Part shown: in pieces, positions 12,158-23,871 of the stretch
How the letters are laid out: every line of letters begins with the position of its first letter
Numbering within the stretch: the first letter of the stretch is position 1
Origin: Morinoia aosen
Taxonomy: Eukaryota; Arthropoda; Malacostraca; Amphipoda; Talitridae
Assembly (NCBI GenBank): GCA_030386875.1
Contig: CM059575.1
Location: 16,640,293-16,704,292, forward strand
Direction of reading: 5' to 3'
DNA length: 64,000 nucleotides
Made by a program: the position numbers and the translations under genes
Notes under the pieces: generated by a model
Told to the model about the DNA's origin: nothing
The model's input: the letters and a program-made list of their open reading frames with translations, nothing else
Databases searched by the model: none

Positions 12158-12211
12158 ACTATACATATGTAGATCAATTCAAAGCTAAAAACATATATTT
12201 TAGTAGAAGTA

Positions 12212-12375
12212 TTACTTATGAGCGGGAGGAGGAATCAGTTTCGGCAGAACCTCCGAGCACCATGTAACTTCTTTATCTTCAAGCTCCAGGATGTAAAGAC
12301 GCAGTGAAACGTTCGTTGTCATCTGGACAGGTGTGGACACGTCAACCGGGATGACGGCTTTACTGATTACAAGTT
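12212..12375 (-). CDS. Last exon (5) of TRIM-like gene
   Basis: Encodes residues 430-483 after acceptor TTTTCTTTTCAG, beginning ELVISKAVIPVDVST and ending IPPPAHK before TAA at 12214-12212. An AATAAA follows within 60 bases. Confidence 0.75.
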
Positions 12376-15300
12376 CTGAAAAGAAAAGTTACTTGTCAGC
12401 GCAACGCAGGTACTAATCGTAAAAACGAGATTTTCCCCCCAAAAAAAGATGTTTCAAAACGTTGGTGTGTGTGTTCACCAGTTTTCCTGCGTCGGTATAC
12501 ATACGTTCAGAATGATCGAGGGGAAGCCTGAACGAGTTCAGATTTGTACTGTAAAATTATTCTGTTACTTGAAGGCTGGAATAATAGGTTACAATTAATT
12601 GAAAGTTCTGTTGATTCTTTAAATGGGAAATTAGAATTTGAATTCACTCCTAAAATGTACGAATAATTATATTGACGACTTGATTGTGCTTCTTTTGCAG
12701 AATTTTTTTTGCGTTGAATAGAAGAAAACAACGAGCTTCATTTGTATCACGTTTGGTGTTGTCACCGTAAGCCTTTCCAAAATAACTTATACTCTTTTAA
12801 AAATTTCATATAGTAAGAGGTTAAGCCCATACGCTCGAGGAAGTGTAAAGTTCGGGCAAACTTTCTTTAAGAAATTCTTTGCTTGTTTTGCCGAGTGGGT
12901 TCATGCAACAAGATTACTTCTTTCTTATTTTTCATATTTGGAGGACATTTTCTCTGCAAAATATAAGACTTCTGACAGTTTAACCTACACCAACGTTTGA
13001 AATGAGTTCACTCGTGCATTACCGATTTTGAATACAAATGAAAACCCTGAAAATTGTATGGGAGGCTAATTTCCTTTTTATTGGAACTTAATGGGAGATG
13101 ACACTTTAGCATAAATATTATTCCGGGAATACGTCAGTAAATTTCTATAGATGGACGAACTTACCAGTTTTTCCGACCACTGCCTGTTGCTGTGCGTTAG
13201 CAGCTCTTGGATTTCGTGCCATCGTCGATGTTGGAGCTGGGCGATTCATTCCTGAAAATCCATAAAATATTTCAATTTTAGAACAATTGTGAATGGAAAT
13301 AACAATCATCATTGGATTGAAGTGAACATTACGAGCTCTGAAACTGAGTGAAGGAAGCATATTTAATTCTAAAGCCCTTATTCAACAATTTGGGGCATTG
13401 ACCATGAAATACTTGGGGAATTTGAGCATATTTCCTTTTTCTGTCTCAGGAAGTATTTGCTTCATGTTTTCAAAAATGTCGATATTATTTCAGTTAGAGT
13501 ACGGGTGAAACTATTGTAAAACTAGATAAATAATATGAATAATGTTTTCGTAAATAACGAATGATTTGATTAACAGTAATCTAGGCAATATAAATTTTAA
13601 TGACAAGTCAGTGTTTCTTATAATTTGATGCGGCATTAATTAAGTGAATAATTTAATGTAAAAAATGACAAATTCGGATATCGATGTAATTTCATGCCTA
13701 TAAGGATTCAAAATAGCCATTTATGTCTTTAATTCTTCTGCTAGAGCACTTTGTTATGTTACGTTACGAAGAATGCCCAAAATTTATAACAGATATGAAA
13801 TGCCGAGAGTGAGCGAAACTCAAACGCCCTAAAAGCGTTGTTTCGAGGTTCTCATCCGGCTTTTCCAAAGCGCAAAATTTCTAATACAGTACGAATATAT
13901 ATTTCCTGAAATAAAACCGTGATTCTTTCAGGCGTAATCGTGCAATTACGTAAAATTACTTGACCCTAAAACAGAACTAACAAGTATTTAATAGCAAAAA
14001 ATAACGACCTTACGCAAATTAACTAAAACCAATAATGAAAAAAAATTGAAAGTCAAAACTCAAATATTAAATTACCTTGAACAAGTTTTTCGAAGTTTTT
14101 CGATACGGTTGCGTTGAGCTCTGTCACTGCAGCTCCAGAGTCCAGACGTAACCCCAGTTCACTCAGTTTAGTTGTATCCAACTTTAGCCAGTTGGCCTTT
14201 CGGTCCATGTAGCCGTAAAATGAGGCCAAGTTTTTTCTGCAAATCATGAGACCATACAATAGAGCTTATGAAAAAGAGACTCAAAACAAGAACATCATAA
14301 AATGTTGAAAGTAGCTCTAATGCATATTCCAGGGCGCAAAGGTGATGCCATCTACAAAGTGACATAGGTGCACATGACGTCATAGACAAGATGGCACATG
14401 ACGTCAACAATTTGAAAAAAAGATAAATGGAAAACAAAAAAAAAAGCGTTGACAGATATCCAAATAGAATGTATTTACGGAGATACACGAAATACTGAAT
14501 TCATCCACTCGGTGTATCGTACTAGAAAGGTCTAATTGGAACTTCTCAGGTAAATTCTTAGAATATCATTTACGTCATTTATTTCATAAGATTATAAAAA
14601 GCAATAATGTTATCAAAATATACTTTATTGTATAAATTGCAGTGATTAACACAGAATAGCAAAGTTTTCTTGAAAAAACTCAGGAAGGACAAGCAATGTT
14701 ATTTCAAAAACAGAATTCTTTGTCAAGTAGAGAAAGTTGTTTGGTTTGTTGTTCAGAGGTTCTGTTTCATGTAAAAAAGTCATTTGAAACATTTATCGTT
14801 CATGCTTTCAACGCGAAAATTTTAGATCGCGATCTGAGAGTGAGACCTTATTCTTGTTGAAATAAGATATATTTCTCATTGTTAAAGACCATTTTTTCGG
14901 TACACTGCATTCCTGCATTTCAGTACATCACGTTTTTTTCTTCAACTTTGATATTGTTTCCTAAAACTTCCTTATCAACTTACAGTTTCTATGCGCAAGT
15001 GATCCTGTCCGGAAACACACTTTGTACATAAATTCCACGTTTTCTTTAACTCCATAATAAGTGGTGCCTTCATCCTTCCTCTCTTTGAAAATCTTCGTTA
15101 GGGCAAGGAGGTTAAAAAAACTTATTTTCAATCAATTCCCACTAAGGGAGCACATAAATAACATTGAACGGACGCACAAATTCAGTTAACAGAACTCTCA
15201 AAGTTACGATACAAATACTCACCCAACGTCTTCCCTAAGTGCAGGCTCCAACCTGAAGTGGTCGGTCAAGAACTGAACGCCGTAGAAGAACGAGTCTAGC

Positions 15301-17153
15301 AGCAGAAGGCGGATGGAACATCCTTTCCTCGCAAGGGCTATAAGAAGCTCGGGCAAGCTATGAATTGGGTTGCTCTGGGTTGACATCACAGTCACAGAGT
15401 GAGGTGGTTGGACATTTGATGTTTCCAGAACATTCAAAATTTTCAGAGCATTTTTCTCTCCTTCAATCGTCCAATTCAATTTTTCGAACAAAAGAGCTTG
15501 TTTCGTGTCTCTCAGGTTTTCACGCATCAGCTGTAGAAAGAAAAATTTCCCCAGGAATAAGGTTTATTTTATCAAACTATGCTATACCCTATAAAGTGGT
15601 ATTTAGAATTACTGTTAATTGAATAAAGTCATTAGTACATAATTTTGAAACAATCTTATTCACTTAATAGGTTAAATTAACTTGACCTATTAAAGGGCAA
15701 TGGAAAAATGAATATCTCTTCAATGTGATGAGTCACGGTGGGGGCCGAAAATGTCTTTATGGAGTACCTGAAATATCAAAAAGCCTCCATGATACGCAAG
15801 ATGTTACACAATAAAATGTTGGGATTTTCAAATGTTTATTCCTAATCAAATATTGAACTTAGCCCAATCTGAAAGCATGAAATGTCTAGTTCTGCAAATA
15901 AAATTTTATTTTAGTCGTAATTATAGTTTAGGAATTGTCGCGCAAAAAAAGAAAAAATTTAATTTAGCTCATTGCGCGAGCGGGTCTTTAAAAGTATAAT
16001 TACTAACTTCATTTACTTGCATAGAGCTGAATATCAAAATAGTCAAAAATCTCAAAAACAGTTATTTTTTAAAGGAAATCATTTATTTTCAATAGTAGCG
16101 CAATTTTCCTTTCAATTCCCAATAATTAATTTATTCCAACCAATGGCCACCGTTGCTTGCGAGACACTTTTGGCATCGGTCTCTCATTGCTCGCATCTAG
16201 TTTGACATGTGGTAGAGTGGCAGCCATATGATCCCGACCTGGCCCCGAGCGATTTCTTTCACTAGGTCATTTGAAAACTAAAATCTAAAGGTACAGATTA
16301 CTTGATCTTTCAGAAGATCAAATAAATTAGTTGGAACGTTTGGGATCTGATGAGATTGGAACCACGAGCCGTTCTTAAATATAAACAATGAGGAAATATT
16401 GTAGCTTGACACTCACGGTACCTTTATTCCAGCATTCAGAGTAGAGAGCTTCGTACACGCCACCTCCATTTTTTGTGACAACGAGGAATGTTGCATGTCA
16501 CATCGTGTCATCACTTTAGCTAGGTCTTCCAGTTTTCCTTTCACTGAGGCACTGCCTTCAATTTCTAAGCCTTCAATAACATTAATTGTGCTTTTTTCTT
16601 GGGCCTGTAAGAACTTCATGCAGGACAATAGAGTTTTTTGGGACTCACTGATAAGTTCAATCACTTTCATCCCTTCCTTGCAAATATCAGTCGAAGCATT
16701 GATATCTGCCAGCACTTTGGGCCCAATTTCACGGAGAAACTTATCCTTTACGTTGTCAACATGCTCTACAGTGTCAAACAAGGATTCAAAAGCAATGTTG
16801 CCATGCGCATAATGATTCGCAGGTATGCATTTCTTGCAAGTGGCCACATTGCATTTGCAGCACCAGTATTCCAAGGGATTTGAGTGTAAGGAACACACAT
16901 CATAGTCAAGTTTTTCATCCTCTTCGGTATTTTTCCGCTCAGAATTGTTTAGAATGAGCATGCAAGAGACGGGCAGCATATAGGCATTACAATCCCAGGC
17001 TTCTTTACAAGCAGGGCAGAGTTTGTCACCAGAAGTTTCAATGTCGGTCAGGCAGGCGAGGCAGTACGTGTGCCCACATGGCAGTACCAGGGGCTTGCGG
17101 TTGGCGCAGTTGAAGGACTCCTCACACACTTTACAATTAACGGTCCCATTCAT
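12212..17153 (-). CDS. TRIM-like RING/B-box/coiled-coil protein (five coding exons, 483 aa)
   Basis: Coding exons are 17153-16422, 15530-15223, 14236-14076, 13251-13165 and 12375-12212. All four introns (789-986 bp) have GT-AG ends and the phases join without a frameshift or stop. Residues 7-49 form a C3HC4 RING (C7, C10, C26, H28, C31, C34, C46, C49). Residues 87-117 form a type-2 B-box (C87, H90, C98, C101, C106, C109, H114, H117). About 125-244 is charged and probably coiled coil. The 240-residue C-terminal part matches no domain I know: no SPRY, NHL or filamin repeat is visible. By family, the product is probably an E3 ubiquitin ligase using the RING to recruit an E2. The start is the first ATG after a strong acceptor (17166), so a non-coding 5' exon lies upstream, unlocated. 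Confidence 0.8.
13165..13251 (-). CDS. Exon 4 of TRIM-like gene
   Basis: An 87-base exon for about residues 401-430, beginning MNRPAPTSTMARNP: basic, proline- and alanine-rich, probably a flexible linker. Acceptor GGATTTTCAG, donor GTAAGT. Confidence 0.75.
14076..14236 (-). CDS. Exon 3 of TRIM-like gene
   Basis: Encodes about residues 347-401, beginning KNLASFYGYMDRKANW. The acceptor is GATTTGCAG and the donor GTAATT. The phase joins exon 2 (two bases) to this exon (one base) and leaves one base for exon 4. No known domain. Confidence 0.75.
15223..15530 (-). CDS. Exon 2 of TRIM-like gene
   Basis: Encodes about residues 245-347. Flanked by an acceptor TTCTTTCTACAG and a consensus donor GTGAGT. 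It starts in phase 0 and ends after two bases of a glycine codon. The peptide has a leucine-rich stretch near LPELLIALARKG. Its closing phase is compatible both with exon 3 and with the orphan exon at 11053-10858. Confidence 0.8.
16205..16300 (+). pseudogene. Mariner-family transposase relic
   Basis: In the + frame starting near 16216 the translation reads EWQPYDPDLAPSDFFH, then stops, then KLKSKG. This matches the third catalytic-Asp block of mariner transposases (PYSPDLAPSDFHLF-type). In-frame stops show it is dead. It lies in the first coding intron of the TRIM-like gene, on the opposite strand. Boundaries beyond this block cannot be seen. Confidence 0.65.
16422..17153 (-). CDS. Exon 1 (coding) of TRIM-like gene: RING, B-box, coiled coil
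   Basis: Encodes residues 1-244, holding all the zinc-binding residues and the coiled coil. The exon begins 12 bases before the ATG, at an acceptor with an eight-T tract. Two donors overlap at its end. The GTGAGT-type site would shift frame into a stop, whereas AAG followed by GTACCG keeps the frame into exon 2, so the latter was chosen. Confidence 0.85.
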
Positions 17154-17165
17154 GGTCGTAGATGT

Positions 17166-17180
17166 CTGAAAAAAAACGAA
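17166..17180 (-). other. Splice acceptor upstream of the TRIM-like start codon
   Basis: On the minus strand CGTTTTTTTTCAG is followed by 12 bases and then the ATG. It implies at least one non-coding 5' exon to the right of 17166. I could not locate that exon or a promoter. Confidence 0.6.
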
Positions 17181-20100
17181 TGCTGTTATATACCTACTTT
17201 TCGTCTAAGGTCATTTCGTGTATTCGAAATTAAAGGCTCTGAGACGCATAAAATTATCAACACTGCTAATAAAAAACTTAACTGTCATGATTAGGCAAAT
17301 AAGGTGAAATCTTCCTGGGCTTTGACTCAGAGGAAGGGCGAGGAACGAAATATAAAAAGGCGTTATAGAAAAAGTACGTTCGGGCTAATACTCAACCTCA
17401 GCCAAGGACTTTAGAAAAGAATACAAAATTGGGGCAATCAAACTTTTGCAAAACCTAAAATAAAAGTTTTCTTGATAAGAATACACTAAAGAACAATTTT
17501 GGAAAGCTATGCGCTACTATGCGTGGAAGATGTTAACTCCCCTGGTTTTTGAAAGACGGTTTGTTCAAATCGCAATAACCACGCATAGGGAGAAATATGT
17601 GTCACAAAGTTTTCATCAGCTACTAACTTTAGTAAATGACAAAAAAAGTAGGAAATTAAAAGGGCTGCCAATGAGCATGGCTGAGCAGTTGGTTGCTTTT
17701 TGCCCTTCCTGCGCATCTTAGTTCAAAGTACGGCATGTTGAGGAAATTTGAGTGAAAATAAATTATTGAATAGCACAACAACAAGACTTCAGAGTAGAGC
17801 CCTAATGTTCGTTCTACTTTCGACTACGGCAAACAACAGTTCACCGCATGTAGACACGGTTCAATCCATACGTCGCGAAATCAGTTCCTGAATTAAATAG
17901 CAAATGATTACATGTTGATACCATTGTATGAGCTAGATACCGTTAATTACGGTGGGTTACAATGAAAATCAATATTCAACTCAAACTAGGGTTAATTTCA
18001 GAAATCAATTTTGAAAATAAGGAATATTAAATAAATCGTGCCTTTATTTTTCTTTAAGTATTTATGAAAATTGAGTTTGTGACTGCTGCTCGGTCAGCAG
18101 CATTAGGAAAATCCTCTCAATAACCACCTGTGTGTCACGTCGCAGTCAAAGTGTTAGTTAATCTAACTTGGAGTCGCCCAGTTGCAGACAGGCTCGCCCA
18201 GTAGTTATCATTATCTAATCGTAGGAAACGATCCGCCCCACAATATTTATCTGGTCAACTGCAGCATTGTTTCATAAATTCAGCCAAGTTGTTACTCATG
18301 AATTACACGTGGAAGAAAATTTTAATGTATAAGAAATTGGGTAAAATTTGATTTTTGACTCTCAACGAAGGTAAATCTTAGAGCTTGATCCTACAGTATT
18401 TTGAAAAAAATCACTGTTTGTCAAAAGAATCTCGACTACTTCGATGACCTCATATTTTCTTATGTCGTTTAATTTTCCGCACATTCACTCATTTCGCCAT
18501 GTTCAAAAGCCGCAGCTGCGTCCTTGATCCAAAATTGAATAAAAGACGACCGCCGGAAAATCAGCTTACAGTAACGGGTAATTCTTGAATGAACAGAAAT
18601 GATCTCCGATGACGCTTAGATAATTAATTTCCATGATGTGCTGTCTCACTGTTGCCAAAGTGTATGATTTCTTATGGTTCGATGCAAAGGTTGTTTATCT
18701 TCCACTCAAGAAAACGTGAGTAACGGCTTCTTAAAGCTACATTTTTGTATCTAGATCGTTTCACGCACGCGCAACAACGCTATCCTCCGTCATAGCTTCT
18801 GTTCTTAATTATACGGCCAAAATATATTTGAAATTGATTCTTTAAGTTTCTATAGAAGTTTTGTGCCGTAGTAATTTGATTTTATTTACCCATAGCATTT
18901 TGTTTACGACACCCAAAAAATTATCAGAAGTAGTAGTACGGAGTTGCAGTTGAAAAGGCTTAAGAATTAATTATTTCACATAAAGCTACATAAACCATTC
19001 TTTCATTAGTTACCTTTCCCTTCATTAACTGAGTTATAAACTATAAAACGGTTCAACTACAAGGTCCTCCACTGAGACTTTTTTAGGGTGCGGCATGAAC
19101 TGAAACAATTTCGAATTCGACCAAGTTACCATTCCCAAAGTACAGCATCCACGCCCAAATATTACAGGACTTTAAGTTCAACAGACGATTGCATGAAATG
19201 CAATGCAAAACCGTACGGCATGTGTTTTTTGTTATAAGGTGACAACCTGAGAATAACTTTACAAAGGGAATATATTTTTACATTTTTCACTCAATTATTT
19301 TTTGTTCGACAAGCAACACGGGTATTGTGACACCCAAATACTTTTATCAGCTAAGGATCTTTAAGTTACGGCACTTTAAGAACTTATGACCTCTGTCTTT
19401 ATAGGATATAAACCATTTTTTTCTTTATTTTAAATATAATTCAGAGTCCCAACATCAGGTATTCTTTTGACTGTTTCGGTATTCTTTTGACTATACCTCG
19501 AAAGCTAAAAAGGAGTTAAAATACTACCAATCGATAATAGCGCTTCAGTGGCATCAGCCAGCAATCAGCACAGTAACTCCCACTGTTGACTTTTTTATAT
19601 TTCGCCACGAGATTTCCTCGAAGTTATTCCCTCCAGAGCCAACGTCGGACCTCACTTTCACAGAATTATCAGACCATCTTCAGCTCATTCATCAGCAGCG
19701 CACAAGCCTCTGACCGTCCATTACCACATCCTCCGATACTGAAAATTTCGGCCATTCCGACATCCTTAGAATATACACGTTCATTGTCGGGGTCCCAGTA
19801 AGAGCAATGAGAGGAAGGCATTAAGCACCATGTGGGTATGGCTATGGCTAAACACCGGAGCATGGGTATGGCTATGAACAAAGACAATGAAATTGAGTAC
19901 CCGAAATAGCCGGTGACGCCATCACACTCAACTCGAATTAACACAGGAAGGACCTAATAATGTATTTTTTACTAATAAGTCACAGCACAAATCTACTAAC
20001 TAAATCCCACGCGTACCATTGCATTTTTTCTAATCACTTACCAAAAATATCAGCTGCATACAAAATAAAAACTCACCCACACGATCTTGTGAAGAAAGAG

Positions 20101-21290
20101 GGGACGGAGCTTTAGCACTTATCGGTACGATCGAAAGTAAACACGGGTATGGGTAAACGCTCAGTATTCAGCGATCGTAAACGGGGAGAGTATTTCTAAA
20201 GAGGAATTTGCGATTGAAATTCATAGTGAATTTCGGAATAATTAAAATTTATCGCCCACACAAAAATAGAGATGAGTCACAACAGCACTTTAAAATAAGA
20301 ACAAAAATTCCTAAAAATTATTGGAAAATTTTCTGGACACTACAATTTATAGCTTCAAATAAAGGTTGGCTTCAGGGTTTTAGATGCAGTGATTCAGATA
20401 TTAGATTGGAATCATTAGCCGTTCATATTAAATCGATTGAACAGGACGGGATAAGAAGGGCCTCGCTCTTCCTTTACATGAATGAGGAAAAAATTTCTGT
20501 GGTGTATGAACGAATACATAATTTCATGGGAATTATTTGGAGACTTATATAAAGTTCTTAAAGAATATGGTTCATTAATCACCTTAAATGCTTGAGGAAA
20601 TGATGGGGTTCGATCAGTGGTTTTAAAACTGCCTCCCGGTTCTTACCATCCGATTGTAATGAAGGAGCGGTTAACAAAGATGCATCATTTGCTAAAAACT
20701 ACTGCTTTTAGTGATGAAAAATAGTTTCTTTCGAATTCAAATTGAAATACCACCTTTTATGAGGATTTTTTTTTAGGCGTGTCATAACTGACAGGTTAAA
20801 AATGGCTAGTGCCATAAAATGTTATATAAATTAATTTTCAACGGAAGCTGAAATCACACAATTTGCTCATAAATAGCATTTAAAAAAGAAAATTATAAAT
20901 TTAGTTTTTAAAACAGTTTGTGCCAAATAACATTAACACGACACATTGGAACAATTTTCCATCATTTATTTTGTCGAGATTCCAATCGTAGCTCTGACGT
21001 GTGAGGCAATAAACAGGCAGTTTCAATACAGTACTAAGCTCCTACAGTAAAGAGCCTCTGCTAATTAATTTCTTAAATCATTCTAATAACTAAAAGAATG
21101 CAATTGTTAAGTGAAGTTAACAAAACTATAATAAAACAAACAGAACTATCGTATTGGGGATCCTCACATCCACGGTAAATCGAGCACCTAAATAAATTAC
21201 TAATTACTACTCGAATCTTACTGAGTCCGAACGCTTCAATGCGGCTTCGGTGGAAGACGAGGTCGGGGAAGCGCTTTGCTCCGGTCCTCA
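17181..21290. other. Intergenic DNA / putative 5' intron, nothing recognised
   Basis: AT-rich sequence that probably holds the first intron, the 5' exon and the promoter of the TRIM-like gene. The longer open frames (for example 20208-20552 on + and 19669-19944 on -) have no domain I recognise. An approximate 20-base direct repeat around GGTATTCTTTTGACT occurs near 19458-19495. Confidence 0.4.
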
Positions 21291-21299
21291 GACGCCTCA

Positions 21300-21665
21300 C
21301 TATTGTTATATGGACAAGGCAGCCTACATTACACGATTCCCACGCAATACTGCAAGAGGTCATGTCTAGTACAGACAGATGGTTCCAAAAGTGGGGTTAA
21401 CCTTCTCTTATACTATATCAAATGCAATGTTTTTTCTAAAAGAAAAACAAAGTTTGATCAGTCATTGATTCTAGCAAACCAACCAGTCCAAACTGTAGTC
21501 AAAACAAAATTCTTGGGAATGGTTTTCGACCATGCCCTAAGCTGGCCCCATCACATCACCTACCTTACAAATCGTTGCTGGAAAGACTTACGTATAATGA
21601 AAATTCTTGCAGCACATAAGTGGGGCGCAGATTATAAACTTCATGCCGATTTTATAATTTTATAA
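21300..21665 (+). pseudogene. Non-LTR retrotransposon remnant, reverse transcriptase 3' part
   Basis: Broken + frames give IWTRQPTLHDSHAILQEV and, after a shift, FSKRKTKFDQSLILANQ and KTKFLGMVFDHALSW. These resemble the segment following the RT active site in jockey-type LINEs (FLGM-x-FD, then a CW...L helix). Frameshifts and a stop at 21663 show decay. The element is interrupted here and resumes at about 22934. Confidence 0.65.
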
Positions 21666-22930
21666 CGCGTGACAAAAATATGCCGTGCCAACAATAGCAG
21701 GGATAAAAACGAGAATAGAACGAAAGATCTTTAATGGAACTAGCGTTGAAGAAACGCTGGGAAGATCGTTAGGTTCAGGAAATCCCAACTATGGACAGGA
21801 GGGGTGGAGACTAGACCGGTTGGGCACCGTCTGGAGTAGCGCTTCCCCGGTGCCAGAATTGCCACGACTACTGTCGACTGATCAATTGAACAGGCCACGA
21901 GGCCGCAATTATTTAAGGTAAATGTAAAGTTGACCAGGGCCCGAGCGATGCCGCAGTAATTCAAGTTTTAAAGTAAAGATGAGCAGAGTGCAAGGCCGCA
22001 ATAATTGAATTTTAAAGAAAAGTTGAGCTCTAATAATTATCTAAATACTAAGCAGAACAGGGCACAAGGCTGCAATATTAATTTAAGTTCAAAGTAGAAC
22101 AGGGCACAAGGCCGCAGTAATTTAAGTTAAATTTAAAGCAGGGCACAAGGCCGCAACAATTTAAGTTTAATGTAAGGCAGGGAACAAGGTCGCAATAATA
22201 ATTTGAAGTTTGGCAATGTCTCTCCACATTTATTTAAGGATACGCTAGGCAGGCCACTGCATGAACTGCTACAACACACCACTCCTCGACGCCACCTATG
22301 GACGATGTCTCACCATTGCAAGCAGTCGAGCTCGTGCGCTGTCCACACGAAAAGGCCTCGGGCGCATCGGAAGTCGGTGCAGAGGTCTCACTCCATCTTC
22401 CCCGCAGAGGAACCCATGACGTGCGACATCATCGGTAGATATACAGTCGTGCGAGTGAAGATCTGGCTCCCAAGTTCTGAATCTCGAGGTAGGAGATGAA
22501 GCGGCAGCGGAATTTTACGAAGGCAGAGGCGGAAGCAGCACGTGCAGAGATTTGCGAATGGAGAGGATATATCGACACCGGCAAAGTAGAGCAGCCCCAG
22601 ATACAGGATTCTCGGAGAAGAACACTCACATTCAGAGATGATGACGACGAGAAATTTAAGCACCGCTACATCCTTCGCAAATGAACACTTACGTTGCACA
22701 AATAACCGGGCGCCGTCGCCTGACGAGAGAGATGTGTAACGTCCGCACATAGGATCAGAAGGAGCCCCTGCAGCAAATCGTGCCAGCCTGAGGAAAAGGC
22801 TCGTGTTGCCATATATTTGGAGTTCCTGTGATGGCTTCAGAGGAAAAATTAGACCACCGCCCACAAGCTAAATCGAGAATGGTGCATCAGAACAGTGGCC
22901 CGTTAATTAAAGTTTTATTGTAACATTTTG
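21666..22930. mobile_element. ~1.25-kb insertion splitting the LINE remnant
   Basis: The LINE reading stops before 21666 and resumes at about 22934 with only a few residues missing, so this interval looks inserted. It is more CpG-rich than its surroundings, holds a minisatellite (21885-22215), and has short open frames near 22203-22700, one beginning MKRQRNFTKAEAEAARAEIC. No terminal repeats or transposase are recognised, so its class is unknown. Confidence 0.45.
21885..22215 (+). repeat. Minisatellite, ~40-55-bp units
   Basis: About seven degenerate tandem units around the consensus CAGGGCACAAGGCCGCAATA followed by an AATTTAAGTTTAAAG-like half. Spacing varies through small indels. Non-coding. 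Confidence 0.7.
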
Positions 22931-22933
22931 TTT

Positions 22934-23770
22934 ACAGCAACTATCTTATCAAAAATTTATTATGGTTGCTTCTTATATGATAATGCAGCAATAACAAACC
23001 TAAATAAACTATATCGAATACAGTATCCTGCTGCCATGCAGACTAATGATTGGTGCACTCAAAAGCACCCCTACCTATAAACGTAAATTAGAAGTCAATT
23101 TATACCCCCTCAGCATCCGACGCAAAATGAAACTGATATCTTATACATCCAGAACACTGGGCATTAAGGAACATTCAATCCGACAGATGATGCTAAATTA
23201 CTATCCCTACTCATTGTACAGCAGCCTACTTCTTCCTCTCCCAGTGGCAGGACGACTGTTGGAGGAATTCAAGAAAACAACGTGAACTACAAAGATATTC
23301 CCACAGTCTCCATGTCTCTACGCTACAATTAAGAAACCAGCACTGCCTATCAAGCAAACACTGAGGACCTGCATCAAAAATCAAATGAACAATGAACAAT
23401 GGCAGACGGTGTTTAAGGATGTCAGCGTCTTTATATGACTATTGCAATCAAAGATAATAAGGATGGGTCTGTGATCAGTGGCGCTGCCAGCTGTAGTGTC
23501 TATTCCTGTAACTTCCAACTGAAAGCAAAGCTTCCAGAACATTCCAGCATCTTTACAGCAGAATTATATACCATTTACATTGCCTTGCTATATATATCCA
23601 ACCAACCAAAAAAGCATATTATCTTCACAAACTCCTCAAGTGCTATCTAAGCCTTGGCCACACAGCAGATCAAATCTCACAACCTGATTCAGTGGATCCA
23701 TAGACTTGTTTATACAATTCTCTCCTGGCTTAATAGCAATTGAATGGGTCCCTAGCACGTGCACCCAGCT
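22934..23770 (+). pseudogene. Non-LTR retrotransposon remnant, RT C-terminal and RNase H region
   Basis: Frames on + read ILSKIYYGCFLYDNAA, then after a one-base shift RLMIGALKSTPTYK and LYPLSIRRKMKLISYTSR, then an RNase H-like stretch with FTAELYTIYIALLYI and IIFTNSSSAI. This is the order found in jockey-type LINEs. The usual FTDSSSAI Asp is Asn here and stops interrupt the frame. The homology ends near IEWVPSTC, about 100 bases before the tandem array. Confidence 0.7.
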
Positions 23771-23871
23771 TAGGCGTAAGCTAGAGATTTTAACCTCGTG
23801 AGTTAAAATCAGCAGAGCTTTGTATGCGCAGAGCGTTAGTCTTTAGTCCTCAGTGGTTAGTTGTTAATTAT

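Noticed and set aside
19669-19944. 91-codon minus-strand frame as a possible upstream exon
   Set aside because: No acceptable splice partner or domain was found, so it is left unassigned.
20208-20552. 114-codon + frame
   Set aside because: I considered a transposase C-terminus, but no catalytic or conserved block could be identified.
21685-22864. Frames within the insertion in the LINE
   Set aside because: Short, overlapping on both strands and crossing a minisatellite. No family recognised.
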